A DNA stretch of 64,000 nt from Koleobacter methoxysyntrophicus (GTDB lineage Bacteria; Bacillota; Thermosediminibacteria; Koleobacterales; Koleobacteraceae). The position numbers were made by a program, and so were the translations under genes. Shown here one piece after another: positions 34,760 to 43,252 of the stretch (its first letter is position 1; each line of letters starts with the position of its first letter). The stretch spans positions 372,001 to 436,000 of the forward strand of contig NZ_CP059066.1 of assembly GCF_017301615.1 (NCBI RefSeq), written 5' to 3'. Under the pieces are notes generated by a model that worked only from the letters and a program-made list of their open reading frames with translations, had not been told where the DNA came from and did no database searches.

Positions 34760-35836
34760 ATGTACAGTATATTAATTGCTGAGGATGAGGAACTCGAAAG
34801 GAAAGGCCTTCGCTTTACACTTGAACAGGACCGGAGATTTAACATCATCGGTGAAGCAGCCACAGGCAGGGAAGCTGTCGAAATGGCAGAAAAATATAAA
34901 CCTGACATAATCCTCCTGGATATAAAGATGCCCGGTATAGACGGCCTGCAGGCAGGGAAAATAATAAGGGAGAAACTTCCAGAAGCTGAATTAATAATAC
35001 TTACAGCCTACGGGAAATTCTCTTATTCCCGCCAGGCAATAAGGATCAGGGCGGCCGATTATCTTCTAAAACCCGTCCGTCCCCAGGAACTGCTGGATTC
35101 CCTGGAAAAAATAATTAACAGATTAAAGAATAAAAAAGAAGCAGAAGAAACTCTGGTGCCCCCTTCCTTTATCCCGTATAAGGAAGAAGAAGAATTAATA
35201 GAAGAAATCAAACTGGCAAATCTAAATAATATTAAACCGGTTATAGAAAAGATCTCTAAAGTAATTAATACCAGGATAAATAGACCGACCGAAGAAATTT
35301 TAAAATCCCTCGCCTATGAGCTGATTATACTGACCTCCAGGGCGGCTATATCCGGCGGGGCCGATCCTGAACAGGTCGCAGAACTCAAGAAAAAAACAGT
35401 ATTGAACTTGAAAAACAGCAAAATATCGGGGCGGTTTTTGGAATGGGTTGAAGATATGATCAGGGGTTTCGTAACCTTGATCACGGAAAACTGGGGCAGT
35501 GGCAGTAATTCCTTGATAGATATGGCAAAAAACTATATCAACCAGAATTATCAAAAATCTTTAACCTTAGATCAGGTAGCATCCTTTACTCACTTAAACC
35601 CTTCCTATTTCAGCCGTTATTTCAAGGAAAAAACAAATATGAATTTCGTAGAATACCTGACCAGGTTAAGGCTGGAAAAATCGAAGGAACTCCTCCTGTC
35701 AAGCAAGCTGACCGTAGATAAAATCGCATTAAAAACGGGATTCAGGTCAAACAGCTATTTCACTTCGGTTTTTAAAAAATATGAAGGCATAACCCCTACC
35801 GAATTCAGAACAACATACGGCCAAAAAAACCTTTAA
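34760..35836 (+). CDS. YesN-type response regulator with AraC DNA-binding domain
   Basis: The 358-residue protein has a receiver domain at residues 1-120 with acidic Asp8-Glu9 region and phospho-acceptor Asp54 (ILLDIKMPG). It also has an unclassified middle region and two AraC helix-turn-helices at about 250-355 (LDQVASFTHLNPSYFSRYFK and VDKIALKTGFRSNSYFTSVF). It is the partner of the PocR kinase. No transporter or enzyme gene is directly linked, so the target must be found by motif search elsewhere. The ATG at 34760 follows AAGGGGG. Confidence 0.94.
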   Translation: MYSILIAEDEELERKGLRFTLEQDRRFNIIGEAATGREAVEMAEKYKPDIILLDIKMPGIDGLQAGKIIREKLPEAELIILTAYGKFSYSRQAIRIRAADYLLKPVRPQELLDSLEKIINRLKNKKEAEETLVPPSFIPYKEEEELIEEIKLANLNNIKPVIEKISKVINTRINRPTEEILKSLAYELIILTSRAAISGGADPEQVAELKKKTVLNLKNSKISGRFLEWVEDMIRGFVTLITENWGSGSNSLIDMAKNYINQNYQKSLTLDQVASFTHLNPSYFSRYFKEKTNMNFVEYLTRLRLEKSKELLLSSKLTVDKIALKTGFRSNSYFTSVFKKYEGITPTEFRTTYGQKNL

Positions 35837-36036
35837 TCCTCAAAAAGGTCTTCCATAAGGCCTTCTGTTTTTTTCTTCATTTCCAGTGAGGTATTCGTAT
35901 CCAATTCTATTGTGATATTTACCACATCGCCCTCACCGGCTTTCGGGGGAAGCAGGAATCTGGGCACATTAAAGGATTTGCCCTTTTCGTATTCGATCAC
36001 TGCCATATCCCCTTCGAACCTATCGATTATAAACAT
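35833..36036 (-). CDS. DUF3006 small protein
   Basis: This 67-residue protein has the FIIDRFEGDMAVIEYEKG and FLLPPKAGEGDVV motifs of DUF3006. It is often encoded beside ComEC-like metallo-beta-lactamase proteins, as here, where it follows such a gene by 30 nt. The ATG at 36036 lies 8 nt after GAGGGG, so it is preferred over the upstream ATG and GTG. Its stop overlaps the convergent response-regulator stop by 4 nt. Function unknown. Confidence 0.82.
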   Translation of the reverse strand: MFIIDRFEGDMAVIEYEKGKSFNVPRFLLPPKAGEGDVVNITIELDTNTSLEMKKKTEGLMEDLFED

Positions 36037-36066
36037 ACCCATCACCCCTCACTCTGCTGGTTTTTT

Positions 36067-37116
36067 TTATTTTAATTCAACCGGTTCTTTGTTAAATCTT
36101 ACCTTGCTTTCAGAGACTTCTAAAATTATTGTCCCCTGAAGGTCGGTGCGAAATACCTTTATCCCCCTTCTATTGAGCTTATCCAGTGTTTCCCTGTGGG
36201 GGTGCCCGTAATCATTGTTTTTCCCTGCCGAAATAACCCCATATTCGGGGGCTACGGCATCCAAAAACTCTTCACATGTAGATGTGCTGGAACCGTGATG
36301 CCCTAACTTTAAAACCTCAGCCTTCAAATCGTAACCCGCCTCAAGCATTTCCCTTTCTGATATCTCTTCCGCATCCCCGGTAAATAACACAGAAACACCT
36401 TTGTAGGTCAGTTTCAATACCGCACTGTAATCATTAAGGTATTTATATTCCATTTTGTTGGGTGCAAGGAATATACCCTGCACCTCACCGCCTAAATCAG
36501 GCTTTACTCCGGCCTTTGCCTCCTTTATTTTTAGCCCTTTTTGTTTGATGGCTCTCATAAGGTCTTCAAAGGTCTTTGTAGAATGGCTTACCCTGGGCAT
36601 GTATATGTTGTCTATGGGAAGGGATTTAACAACCTCTTCTAATCCCCCTATATGGTCAAGATGAGGATGGGTAATAACCAGGTGTTCGATCCGTTTGGCT
36701 CCCTGTTTTTTTAGATATTTCACCAAAAAAGGACCGGCCTCCTTCCCTCCTCCGTCAATAAGCAGATTTTCACCTCCGGGAAGCTGCACGAAGATAGCAT
36801 CTCCCTGTCCTACATCCAGATAATGGACTTTTAAAATACCCTTTGAAGCTTCTTCAAGGTCAAGGGCATCACTGTCCTCAGCCAGATTCCCTTTTATTAT
36901 AATGTCCTTTACAAAAACAAGTTTTTCATTTATTACTGAAGATAATTCAAACGGTGCTGCAGATAAATATGAAGCGAGAACAAGTACAAAAAAGGCAACA
37001 GCCGCCCTTACGGCCCATGTTTTTGTTGCTTTTTTGTTTCTGCCGGCATTGTATACTGAAGCTAATATAGAAAAGATTAATGTTATGAAGGCTATTATGC
37101 CTATTGCATCGATCAC
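36067..37116 (-). CDS. ComEC/Rec2-related metallo-beta-lactamase-fold hydrolase
   Basis: The 349-residue protein has two N-terminal hydrophobic segments (about residues 5-20 and 35-52), then a metallo-beta-lactamase domain with ITHPHLDHIGG as the zinc motif, a later FTGDAE and LGHHGSSTST. This matches the hydrolase domain of the ComEC DNA-uptake channel without the channel part. Such stand-alone proteins may be membrane-tethered nucleases or phosphodiesterases. The GTG start at 37116 follows AGGAGG. Confidence 0.88.
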   Translation of the reverse strand: MIDAIGIIAFITLIFSILASVYNAGRNKKATKTWAVRAAVAFFVLVLASYLSAAPFELSSVINEKLVFVKDIIIKGNLAEDSDALDLEEASKGILKVHYLDVGQGDAIFVQLPGGENLLIDGGGKEAGPFLVKYLKKQGAKRIEHLVITHPHLDHIGGLEEVVKSLPIDNIYMPRVSHSTKTFEDLMRAIKQKGLKIKEAKAGVKPDLGGEVQGIFLAPNKMEYKYLNDYSAVLKLTYKGVSVLFTGDAEEISEREMLEAGYDLKAEVLKLGHHGSSTSTCEEFLDAVAPEYGVISAGKNNDYGHPHRETLDKLNRRGIKVFRTDLQGTIILEVSESKVRFNKEPVELK

Positions 37117-37506
37117 TGTAATACCTCCTTGATTCCTACAGCCGGTAAGGGTGTGATAATTACAAGCCTAAAAAAAAGCGTTTCCAACAAACACCTATTT
37201 TAATTATATGTTACTATAATGGGCGGTTAATCTCAAGAAATTGTTCCCGGTTTGTCCGTATCAAGATTTTGTAGGTAAATTTTAAAAGAATTTTTCCTCA
37301 TCAAAGACCTCCCCATTTTGGATAAACCTTATTTGTTAATGATAAAAATATTCCTTTATATGTTAATTTATTACTCCCGGACAGCTCATCCCATATTTTG
37401 CTCCGCGAACAAAGCAGTATTAGTTATTTAAATGTATAATAAGTATAGCAAATTTAAAATATATTTTATAAATTTAAGCATATATTAATCATGAAATTCA
37501 ATTTTG
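37117..37506. other. A/T-rich gap upstream of gap, no gene seen
   Basis: This 390-nt stretch holds scattered A/T-rich sequence and no coding frame I can support. The control region for gap lies at its right end. Confidence 0.5.
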
Positions 37507-37535
37507 TATAGCACATTTTATAATATTGTGCTATA
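37507..37535. promoter_or_regulatory. Palindromic operator over the gap promoter
   Basis: A perfect 9-bp dyad, TATAGCACA (37507-37515) and TGTGCTATA (37527-37535), has an 11-bp spacer. It covers a TATAAT at 37519-37524 and touches another at 37532-37537. This is the arrangement of a repressor site on the gap promoter. A CggR-like or redox repressor is possible. Confidence 0.7.
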
Positions 37536-37587
37536 ATATATATTGTTAAAAGTATAATGTATACAATATGAGGAGGGGAATTTTAGA

Positions 37588-38625
37588 ATGGCCGTCAGAG
37601 CAGCAATAAACGGATTCGGTAGAATAGGAAAAAACCTTTTGAGAATCTGTATGGAGGGGAGAAGGGATATAGAAATTGCAGCTATCAACAGCACCAGCGG
37701 TCCGGAAGCCCATGCCCATCTGTTTAAGTATGATTCCATTTACGGTACTTTTCCGGGAGATATCAGGGTAACACAAAACTCAATAACCATATATGAAAAG
37801 GAAATCCTTTTTACAGCGGAAAGGGACCCTGAAAAACTGCCGTGGAAAGAGCTGGATATAGATGTGGTTCTGGAATCAACGGGGAAAATCAAAAAAAGAA
37901 AAGATGCCTTTAAGCATATAGAAGCCGGGGCCAAGAAAGTAATAATTACCGCTCCAGCCGATGAAGCTGACATAACAATTGTGATGGGTGTCAACCATAA
38001 CTTATATGACCCGTCAAAACATGAAATTATATCGGCAGCTTCGTGTACTACCAACTGCCTTGCACCGGTTGTTAAGGTTATCCACGATGAATTCGGGATT
38101 ATTAACGGTTCCCTCACTACTGTGCACTCATATACTGCCGACCAGATGCTAGTAGATAAACCCCATAAGGACCTGAGAAGGGCAAGAGGAGCAGCCCTAT
38201 CAATAATTCCGACAACAACGGGGGCAGCAAAGGCAATCGGCCTTATAATCCCCGAACTAAAGGGTAAATTGAACGGGATCGCTTTTCGGGTGCCCACCCC
38301 GGCAGTTTCAATAGTTGACTTTGTTGCTGCCGTTAAGAGAGAGGTAACCGTAAATGAAGTTAATAATGCCTTGAAAAGTGCTGCTTCCGGCGAATTGAAC
38401 GGAATCCTGGGCTTTACCACCGAACCCCTTGTTTCCTCTGATTTTATCAAAAACCCTCTTTCTTCAATAGTTGATGGTCTTTCAACTATGGTTATTGACG
38501 GCAGCACGGTTAAGATATTATCGTGGTATGATAATGAATACGGTTATGCTAATAGAGTCCTCGATCTGGCCAGTTTTTGTTTTGCCGATGATATAAATAA
38601 AATCAACTGCAGTGTTACAGCTTGA
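37588..38625 (+). CDS. gap: Glyceraldehyde-3-phosphate dehydrogenase, type I
   Basis: The enzyme oxidises glyceraldehyde 3-phosphate to 1,3-bisphosphoglycerate with NAD+ in glycolysis. The 345 residues include the NGFGRIGKNLLR Rossmann motif at 7-18, the catalytic Cys near 152 in ASCTTNCLAP, and WYDNEYGYANRV near the end. It is a single gene with no pgk next to it, unlike the usual glycolytic operon. The ATG at 37588 follows GAGGAGGGG. A palindrome over the promoter suggests repression. Confidence 0.97.
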   Translation: MAVRAAINGFGRIGKNLLRICMEGRRDIEIAAINSTSGPEAHAHLFKYDSIYGTFPGDIRVTQNSITIYEKEILFTAERDPEKLPWKELDIDVVLESTGKIKKRKDAFKHIEAGAKKVIITAPADEADITIVMGVNHNLYDPSKHEIISAASCTTNCLAPVVKVIHDEFGIINGSLTTVHSYTADQMLVDKPHKDLRRARGAALSIIPTTTGAAKAIGLIIPELKGKLNGIAFRVPTPAVSIVDFVAAVKREVTVNEVNNALKSAASGELNGILGFTTEPLVSSDFIKNPLSSIVDGLSTMVIDGSTVKILSWYDNEYGYANRVLDLASFCFADDINKINCSVTA

Positions 38626-38740
38626 AGAAACCTTTATTCGTGAATCTAAGGCAAAAGCGGAGCTCTTTTTTTTCAAAGGTCATTTTATTTCATTACAGGA
38701 ATGCTCCTTCATTGAATATGAAACTCGCTGAAACGAAAAA

Positions 38741-38756
38741 AGTGATAATGATCACA
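38741..38756. promoter_or_regulatory. Crp/Fnr-type operator upstream of the cupin-NapH operon
   Basis: AGTGATAATGATCACA reads as GTGA-N6-TCAC, the core of the Crp consensus, and as GTGAT-N4-ATCAC, close to the Fnr half-site TTGAT. It is 65 nt upstream of the cupin start codon. Confidence 0.5.
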
Positions 38757-38820
38757 TAAAAAAATACAATAATAACTTACAATGTAAATAACAGCAGACC
38801 AAAGGAGGAGATGGATTTCT

Positions 38821-39141
38821 ATGGCAAATATTAAGGTATTCGAGTTTGATCGAACACTGCCTAAATTTCAAAACATTATCAATGACGAAAATACCATGAT
38901 CAACATCATTACTTTAAAGAAAGGTGAAGAGCTTCCCAAACATAATACAAATTCCAATGTGTATTTAACTGTTTTGAAAGGCAGCGGGAAACTTGATTCT
39001 GGAGGGAATATTTTTGATTTAAGGGAAAATATGCTGTTGAACATAGAAAAAGGGACGGAAATGTATATTTACAACGAAAACAGCGATATCCTTTCCTTCT
39101 GTGTTACCAAAATCCCAAATCCAAATAATTTGAAAGGGTGA
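38821..39141 (+). CDS. Small cupin-domain protein
   Basis: This 106-residue protein folds as one cupin barrel. The pattern IITLKKGEELPKHN, TVLKGSGKL and NMLLNIEKGTEMYIYNEN follows the cupin motifs, although only one His is kept in the first metal motif. It may be a regulatory or metal-poor cupin. It is translationally coupled to the downstream NapH-like gene by a 4-nt overlap, so the two likely act in one redox process. Confidence 0.82.
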   Translation: MANIKVFEFDRTLPKFQNIINDENTMINIITLKKGEELPKHNTNSNVYLTVLKGSGKLDSGGNIFDLRENMLLNIEKGTEMYIYNENSDILSFCVTKIPNPNNLKG

Positions 39142-39725
39142 AAACATTGTTCAACAGATGGGTTTTTCGAATTATTGCATTAGTAATATTGGCCTTTGCA
39201 GTTATTACCAAAAGGATACAGTTATGGTTATTTATAACTCTATTCTCAATACTTTTATCTTTCTATTTTGGAAGGTTTTTTTGCGGTTACCTCTGCCCAA
39301 CGAATACTTTTTTGCGGATTTTAAACTTTCGCAAGAAACACCCTGTAACCCTGGGGTCTGAAAAGATTCGTTTCATTGTACTATTCATCTTTTTAGTTTT
39401 AATGTTTATAAACATGAAATTAGGAGCGAAGTTCCCTTTTATCATCATATTGACAGCAATAGGAATTCTTTTCAGCCTGCTTATATCAGAAAGGGCCTGG
39501 CATAGGTACTTCTGCCCTTACGGAACCCTAATGAGTATTGTTTCAAGGAAATACAGTAAAGGTATAAAAATTGATCCCGATAAATGCACATCATGTGGAT
39601 TATGCCAGAGGGTCTGCCCTACTGAAGGAATAGACAAGTCGGAGAATGGTTTTAAAATAATAAAAAACGAATGCCTTGACTGCAGCCTTTGTAAAACAAA
39701 TTGCCCAGTTAATGCAATAAATTGA
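39138..39725 (+). CDS. NapH-like membrane ferredoxin
   Basis: The 195-residue protein has about four membrane helices in the first 130 residues with two short cysteine motifs (FFCGYLCP and YFCPYGT). Two [4Fe-4S] clusters follow in the C-terminal domain (CTSCGLCQRVCP and CLDCSLCKTNCP). This is the NapH/CcoG/YccM layout used to pass electrons across or into the membrane. The GTG start overlaps the cupin stop (GTGA). The electron partner is unknown. A Crp/Fnr-like site in front of the operon would fit redox control. Confidence 0.9.
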   Translation: MKTLFNRWVFRIIALVILAFAVITKRIQLWLFITLFSILLSFYFGRFFCGYLCPTNTFLRILNFRKKHPVTLGSEKIRFIVLFIFLVLMFINMKLGAKFPFIIILTAIGILFSLLISERAWHRYFCPYGTLMSIVSRKYSKGIKIDPDKCTSCGLCQRVCPTEGIDKSENGFKIIKNECLDCSLCKTNCPVNAIN

Positions 39726-39743
39726 TAGAACTATAAAACATAG

Positions 39744-39786
39744 AAAGATTCTGCTTTCAAATGATAAGAAAGCAGAATCTTTTTTA
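39744..39786. terminator. Terminator between the NapH-like gene and the alcohol dehydrogenase gene
   Basis: A perfect 15-bp stem, AAAGATTCTGCTTTC (39744-39758) with GAAAGCAGAATCTTT (39768-39782), is followed by TTTTT on the + strand. It serves both convergent genes. Confidence 0.9.
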
Positions 39787-39793
39787 ATGTTTT

Positions 39794-40846
39794 TTATTGG
39801 TTTGTGACAATAATTCTGAAGGTATCGGGTTTGACTGCCTGCTGAAAGGCTTTTTCTATCTCCGTTAAAGGATATTCCTCTGATACTAAAGCTGCAGGGT
39901 TAACCGTCTTATGGCTAAGCAGTCTTACTGATTTCTGGAAATTTTCTATTGAAGGGCTGACAGCCCCTTTTATCTCCACCTCGCTGTTGTGTATCCAGTT
40001 CGGGCTTAGTGAAATTGGGGCGTCGGGATGAAAAGACCCGTACATAATTACCCTTCCCAACTTCCCTGCCATTTGGACGGCCTGCTGGGCTACCTCCGGA
40101 ATCGCAGTTGTATGGAAGACTACATCGGCCCCTCTACCTTCGGTTAAATCCTTCACCTTCTCTATAGGATTTACTTCTAAAGGATTAAAGGTTATGTCTG
40201 CTCCCAATTCTTCCGCTACTCTCCTTCTGTGGGCATCAACTTCACTGACTATAACCCGGGCACCCTGCTTTTTGCTCAATATTGTATGGAGAAGCCCCAT
40301 TATCCCTGCTCCTACTACTACGACGTCATTACCCAGTTCAATTCGTGCTTTTTCTATGCTGTTTACCACACAGGCGAGGGGTTCAGCAAAAGCCCCGTGG
40401 CTGTAAGGTATATCTTCAGGCAGCTTAAATACCTGCTTTTCGGAAACAACAAGGTATTCGCCAAACCCTCCCGGGCCCGGTACAGCCTTTTTTTCAAACC
40501 TGTTCGGCTTGCCAATCTCTACACACAGGTTTTCCCTCCCCTGTCTGCAGTAATAGCATTTACCGCACGTATCCAATAACCTGAGGGCAACCTTCTGGCC
40601 TACCTGATATTCTGTGTCATCTACCCCTTCACCCAGTGCTTCAATTACCCCTGAGGCTTCATGACCTCCCACAAAGGGTAGGGGTATTTTTGAAACGCCC
40701 AAATAGAGCCTTTGTTCCCACGTGCAGATTGCACATGCTTTAACCTTTACCAGAACTTCTCCTCTCTTAGGAATCGGTTTTTCTACTTCCCTTATCTCTA
40801 TCTGTTTTACCCCAATTATAGGGGCAATTTTCATCATATCTGTCAT
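39794..40846 (-). CDS. Zinc-dependent medium-chain alcohol/polyol dehydrogenase
   Basis: The 350-residue enzyme has the GHEASGVIEALGEGV zinc motif and the structural zinc cysteines CGKCYYCRQGRENLC near residues 95-109. It also has a Rossmann motif VVGAGIMGLLHT near 178, with Glu/Asp after it (SEVDAHRRR) for NAD. It resembles sorbitol or polyol-phosphate dehydrogenases. It is the last gene after the PTS cluster, so it probably oxidises a sugar phosphate made by that PTS. The substrate is not readable. ATG 40846 follows GGGGGAAATTC. Confidence 0.9.
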   Translation of the reverse strand: MTDMMKIAPIIGVKQIEIREVEKPIPKRGEVLVKVKACAICTWEQRLYLGVSKIPLPFVGGHEASGVIEALGEGVDDTEYQVGQKVALRLLDTCGKCYYCRQGRENLCVEIGKPNRFEKKAVPGPGGFGEYLVVSEKQVFKLPEDIPYSHGAFAEPLACVVNSIEKARIELGNDVVVVGAGIMGLLHTILSKKQGARVIVSEVDAHRRRVAEELGADITFNPLEVNPIEKVKDLTEGRGADVVFHTTAIPEVAQQAVQMAGKLGRVIMYGSFHPDAPISLSPNWIHNSEVEIKGAVSPSIENFQKSVRLLSHKTVNPAALVSEEYPLTEIEKAFQQAVKPDTFRIIVTNQ

Positions 40847-40895
40847 ATGAATTTCCCCCTTACTTCACAAATCTGCCTCATTTATCTATAATATT

Positions 40896-41450
40896 TTAAT
40901 CTATCAGATTGCACAGTATAGCGCTTATACACGCAAAGGTACTTTCTATATGGGTTGGCTGGCTGCTGGGTACCTTTATTATAAAATCAGCTTCATCCTT
41001 AAGTCTTCCACCTGATTCGCCGGTCAGTGCAACAGTAAAAGCCCCTTTTTTTCTAGCATATTTTAATCCCTCAATAACGTTTTTAGAGTTCCCGCTTGTG
41101 CTGAATCCTATCACTACATCTCCCTCTTGCATTAACCCTTCTAGCTGTCGTTTGAACACTTGGTCAAAACCGTAATCATTTACAATGGTTGTTATCATCG
41201 GAGCTTGCGAACTAAGACACAAAACCGGTTTAGGTTTTTTGCCGGATTTAAATCTCCCAATAAAAGCTGCAGCCATCTGCTGTGCTATTCCTGCACAACC
41301 GCCGTTTCCAAACGCGAAGACTCTATTACCTCTTTGGAACGATTTATCCAGGATATCAGCTAGTTCAATGATTTTATCTGCTAGCAGTTCCCTGCTTTTT
41401 TCTTTAACTTCAATATCTTCCTGAAAGAATCGATAAATAAACATCTTCAT
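40896..41450 (-). CDS. SIS-domain sugar phosphate isomerase (GmhA-like)
   Basis: The 184-residue protein is a single SIS domain with FGNGGCAGIAQQMAAAF (phosphate loop) near residue 47 and GFSTSGNSKNVIEGL near 110. GmhA-like enzymes isomerise phospho-ketoses and phospho-aldoses. It lies in the PTS cluster, 46 nt downstream of the dehydrogenase start region and after the short AOR remnant. It starts with ATG 41450 after AAGGGGG. Confidence 0.87.
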   Translation of the reverse strand: MKMFIYRFFQEDIEVKEKSRELLADKIIELADILDKSFQRGNRVFAFGNGGCAGIAQQMAAAFIGRFKSGKKPKPVLCLSSQAPMITTIVNDYGFDQVFKRQLEGLMQEGDVVIGFSTSGNSKNVIEGLKYARKKGAFTVALTGESGGRLKDEADFIIKVPSSQPTHIESTFACISAILCNLID

Positions 41451-41470
41451 TATTATACTTCAACCCCCTT

Positions 41471-41548
41471 TTACAGGGAAGGGTGTATATTCTCTGCTGT
41501 GCCTTTTGTCAGATCGACCTTCAGTATCTTCCCTATATATCCGTACAT
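41471..41548 (-). pseudogene. Truncated N-terminus of an aldehyde ferredoxin oxidoreductase (25 codons)
   Basis: A 25-codon frame with a strong GGGGGAG ribosome binding site starts MYGYIGKILKVDLTKGTAEN, which matches the N-terminus of tungsten/molybdenum aldehyde oxidoreductases (MYG-x-GKIL-x-V-L). It stops at once after HPSL. The rest of the roughly 600-residue gene is gone and the frame ends next to the ribosome binding site of the SIS gene. It is probably the result of a deletion inside the PTS cluster; a translated leader peptide is the alternative. Confidence 0.72.
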
Positions 41549-41560
41549 TTTAACTCCCCC

Positions 41561-42343
41561 TTAAAGCTGCTTAAGGGCTTCTTTTATATCGGCATCTTCG
41601 TGAATGATTTTGGCTATTGCTCTGCACAATTTGTCGGGCTTAGGGTGCTTCCATATATTTCTTCCCATTACCACTCCTCTTCCTCCTGCTTCAATAGAAT
41701 CTTTTACGGTTTTGAGCAGGTCCTCCTCTGTTTTGACTCTGCCGCCGCCCAGAATTAAGATAGGCTTGTAACATCCATCAACCACTTTTTTAAAGCTTTC
41801 CTTATCCCCGGTATATTCAGTTTTAATAAAATCAGCCCCAAGCTCTGCCCCTATCCTGCAGGCAAGGGCAATGTTGGCCGGGTCCCTGGAATCTTCGACA
41901 GGTTCAAAACCCCTGGGCAGCATTTCAGCGCCCAGCACAAGACCCCATTCCCTGCATCTTGCCGCATTATAAGCCAGGTCCTTTAGAGTTATGTCTTCGT
42001 TCTGTGCCCCCGGAAAACCCATGCATAGGACGCCGTCGGCCCCAAGCCTGATTGCATCTTCTATCTCATAAATATTGCTCATACTTGCATTTTTATTTGC
42101 GCTGATCTGGGACGTTCCCCCATCTATCCTTAGGATTAAACCGATATTACCTATCTCCTTTTGAAATGTAGAGGCAATCCCGAAGGTAGTTAAAAGGGCA
42201 TCAATCCCACCGGCCACAGCCTTTTCTATTATGCTGCCCGTATTATTGAGCTCGGGTAGGACATTTAAGCCGTTCCCGTGGTCCATTGCCAGAATAAAGG
42301 CTCTTCCGTCTTTTTTAAAGATATTGTTAATCCGTCTTTTCAT
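41561..42343 (-). CDS. Class I aldolase of the FbaB/LacD/LsrF type
   Basis: The 260-residue protein starts AFILAMDHGNGLN, a motif of class I aldolases with a DhnA fold. Key residues include the EMLPRG motif, the Schiff-base lysine in FIKTEYTGD and the LGGGRVKTEED motif. It cleaves or forms C-C bonds in sugar phosphates. Between the PTS genes and SIS/ADH genes it probably splits the phosphorylated sugar into triose units. ATG 42343 follows GAGGAG. Confidence 0.88.
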   Translation of the reverse strand: MKRRINNIFKKDGRAFILAMDHGNGLNVLPELNNTGSIIEKAVAGGIDALLTTFGIASTFQKEIGNIGLILRIDGGTSQISANKNASMSNIYEIEDAIRLGADGVLCMGFPGAQNEDITLKDLAYNAARCREWGLVLGAEMLPRGFEPVEDSRDPANIALACRIGAELGADFIKTEYTGDKESFKKVVDGCYKPILILGGGRVKTEEDLLKTVKDSIEAGGRGVVMGRNIWKHPKPDKLCRAIAKIIHEDADIKEALKQL

Positions 42344-42395
42344 TTCTCAATCTCCTCCATATCTTGTTCGACTTTTTTTATAATTTCTGTTTTTG

Positions 42396-42430
42396 CTTAT
42401 TGAGGCAAGGCACAGCCTTGCCTCAATAAG
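42396..42430 (-). other. Perfect 16-bp stem-loop between PTS and aldolase genes
   Basis: CTTATTGAGGCAAGGC (42396-42411) pairs fully with GCCTTGCCTCAATAAG (42415-42430) around ACA. No T run follows on either strand, so it is more likely a stabiliser or processing site than a terminator. Confidence 0.8.
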
Positions 42431-42433
42431 GAA

Positions 42434-43252
42434 TTAAAACACGCCTATTACACTCCCTATAACCCCAAAGGCTACGATGTAAAGCATAATGGTTATGGGA
42501 TTCTTGCCTTTTTTAACAAGCCAGAATACTCCGAGTGTCAGCAGCAGAGGTAAAAGCTTAGGCATTATCTTATCGAAAATATCAGCCTGGACATTTATCT
42601 GGGCTTCTCCAACAGACAGGGTCAATTTGGTGCTGAGGTTAACGAATTTCCCTGTTAATGCTCCGATCACAGTACATCCCAGGACCCCTGCCGCTGTAAT
42701 GATATTATTAAACATATTGCTTTCCAGCAGCTGTTCTACGGCTTTACGGCCCAACCTGTATCCCTGCATCCACATAAAGTAAGCAATGCCGATAATTGCG
42801 GCAGCAATCAGAATCACGTATAAAATGGGGCCTATAAGGTTTCCTTCCACTGCCAGCCCTATACCGAAAGCCAGCAGGATAGGCGTTATTGTGCCCTGAG
42901 TAATGGTATCGCCGATGCCGGCCATAGGCCCCATCAGACCCGTTTTAACGGAGTTAATAGCTTCATCGGTAATAGGTGCACCATTTGCCCTTTCCTCTTC
43001 CATTGCTATTACTATCCCGTGGATTATAGCTCCCACATTAGGTTCCGTATTGAAGAACACCAGGTGCCTTTTCAAACCCTGGGCTATTTCTTCTTTTGTG
43101 TCATATAATTTCTTAATTATCGGTGCCATAGCATGGGCAAAGGCGCTAGCCTGTAATCTTTCATAGTTGTAGCAGGCATGGGAAAAGGTCAACCACAGGA
43201 AAAAGGATTTTATTATATCCCATTTCCTCAGTTTCTTATGCCGTTTTTCCAT
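42434..43252 (-). CDS. PTS mannose/fructose/sorbose-family EIID component
   Basis: This 272-residue EIID starts with a soluble helical part (SHACYNYERLQASAFAHAM) and a membrane region with GPMAGIGDTITQG. It forms the membrane channel with EIIC. It overlaps the end of the EIIC gene by 17 nt. Confidence 0.95.
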   Translation of the reverse strand: MEKRHKKLRKWDIIKSFFLWLTFSHACYNYERLQASAFAHAMAPIIKKLYDTKEEIAQGLKRHLVFFNTEPNVGAIIHGIVIAMEEERANGAPITDEAINSVKTGLMGPMAGIGDTITQGTITPILLAFGIGLAVEGNLIGPILYVILIAAAIIGIAYFMWMQGYRLGRKAVEQLLESNMFNNIITAAGVLGCTVIGALTGKFVNLSTKLTLSVGEAQINVQADIFDKIMPKLLPLLLTLGVFWLVKKGKNPITIMLYIVAFGVIGSVIGVF

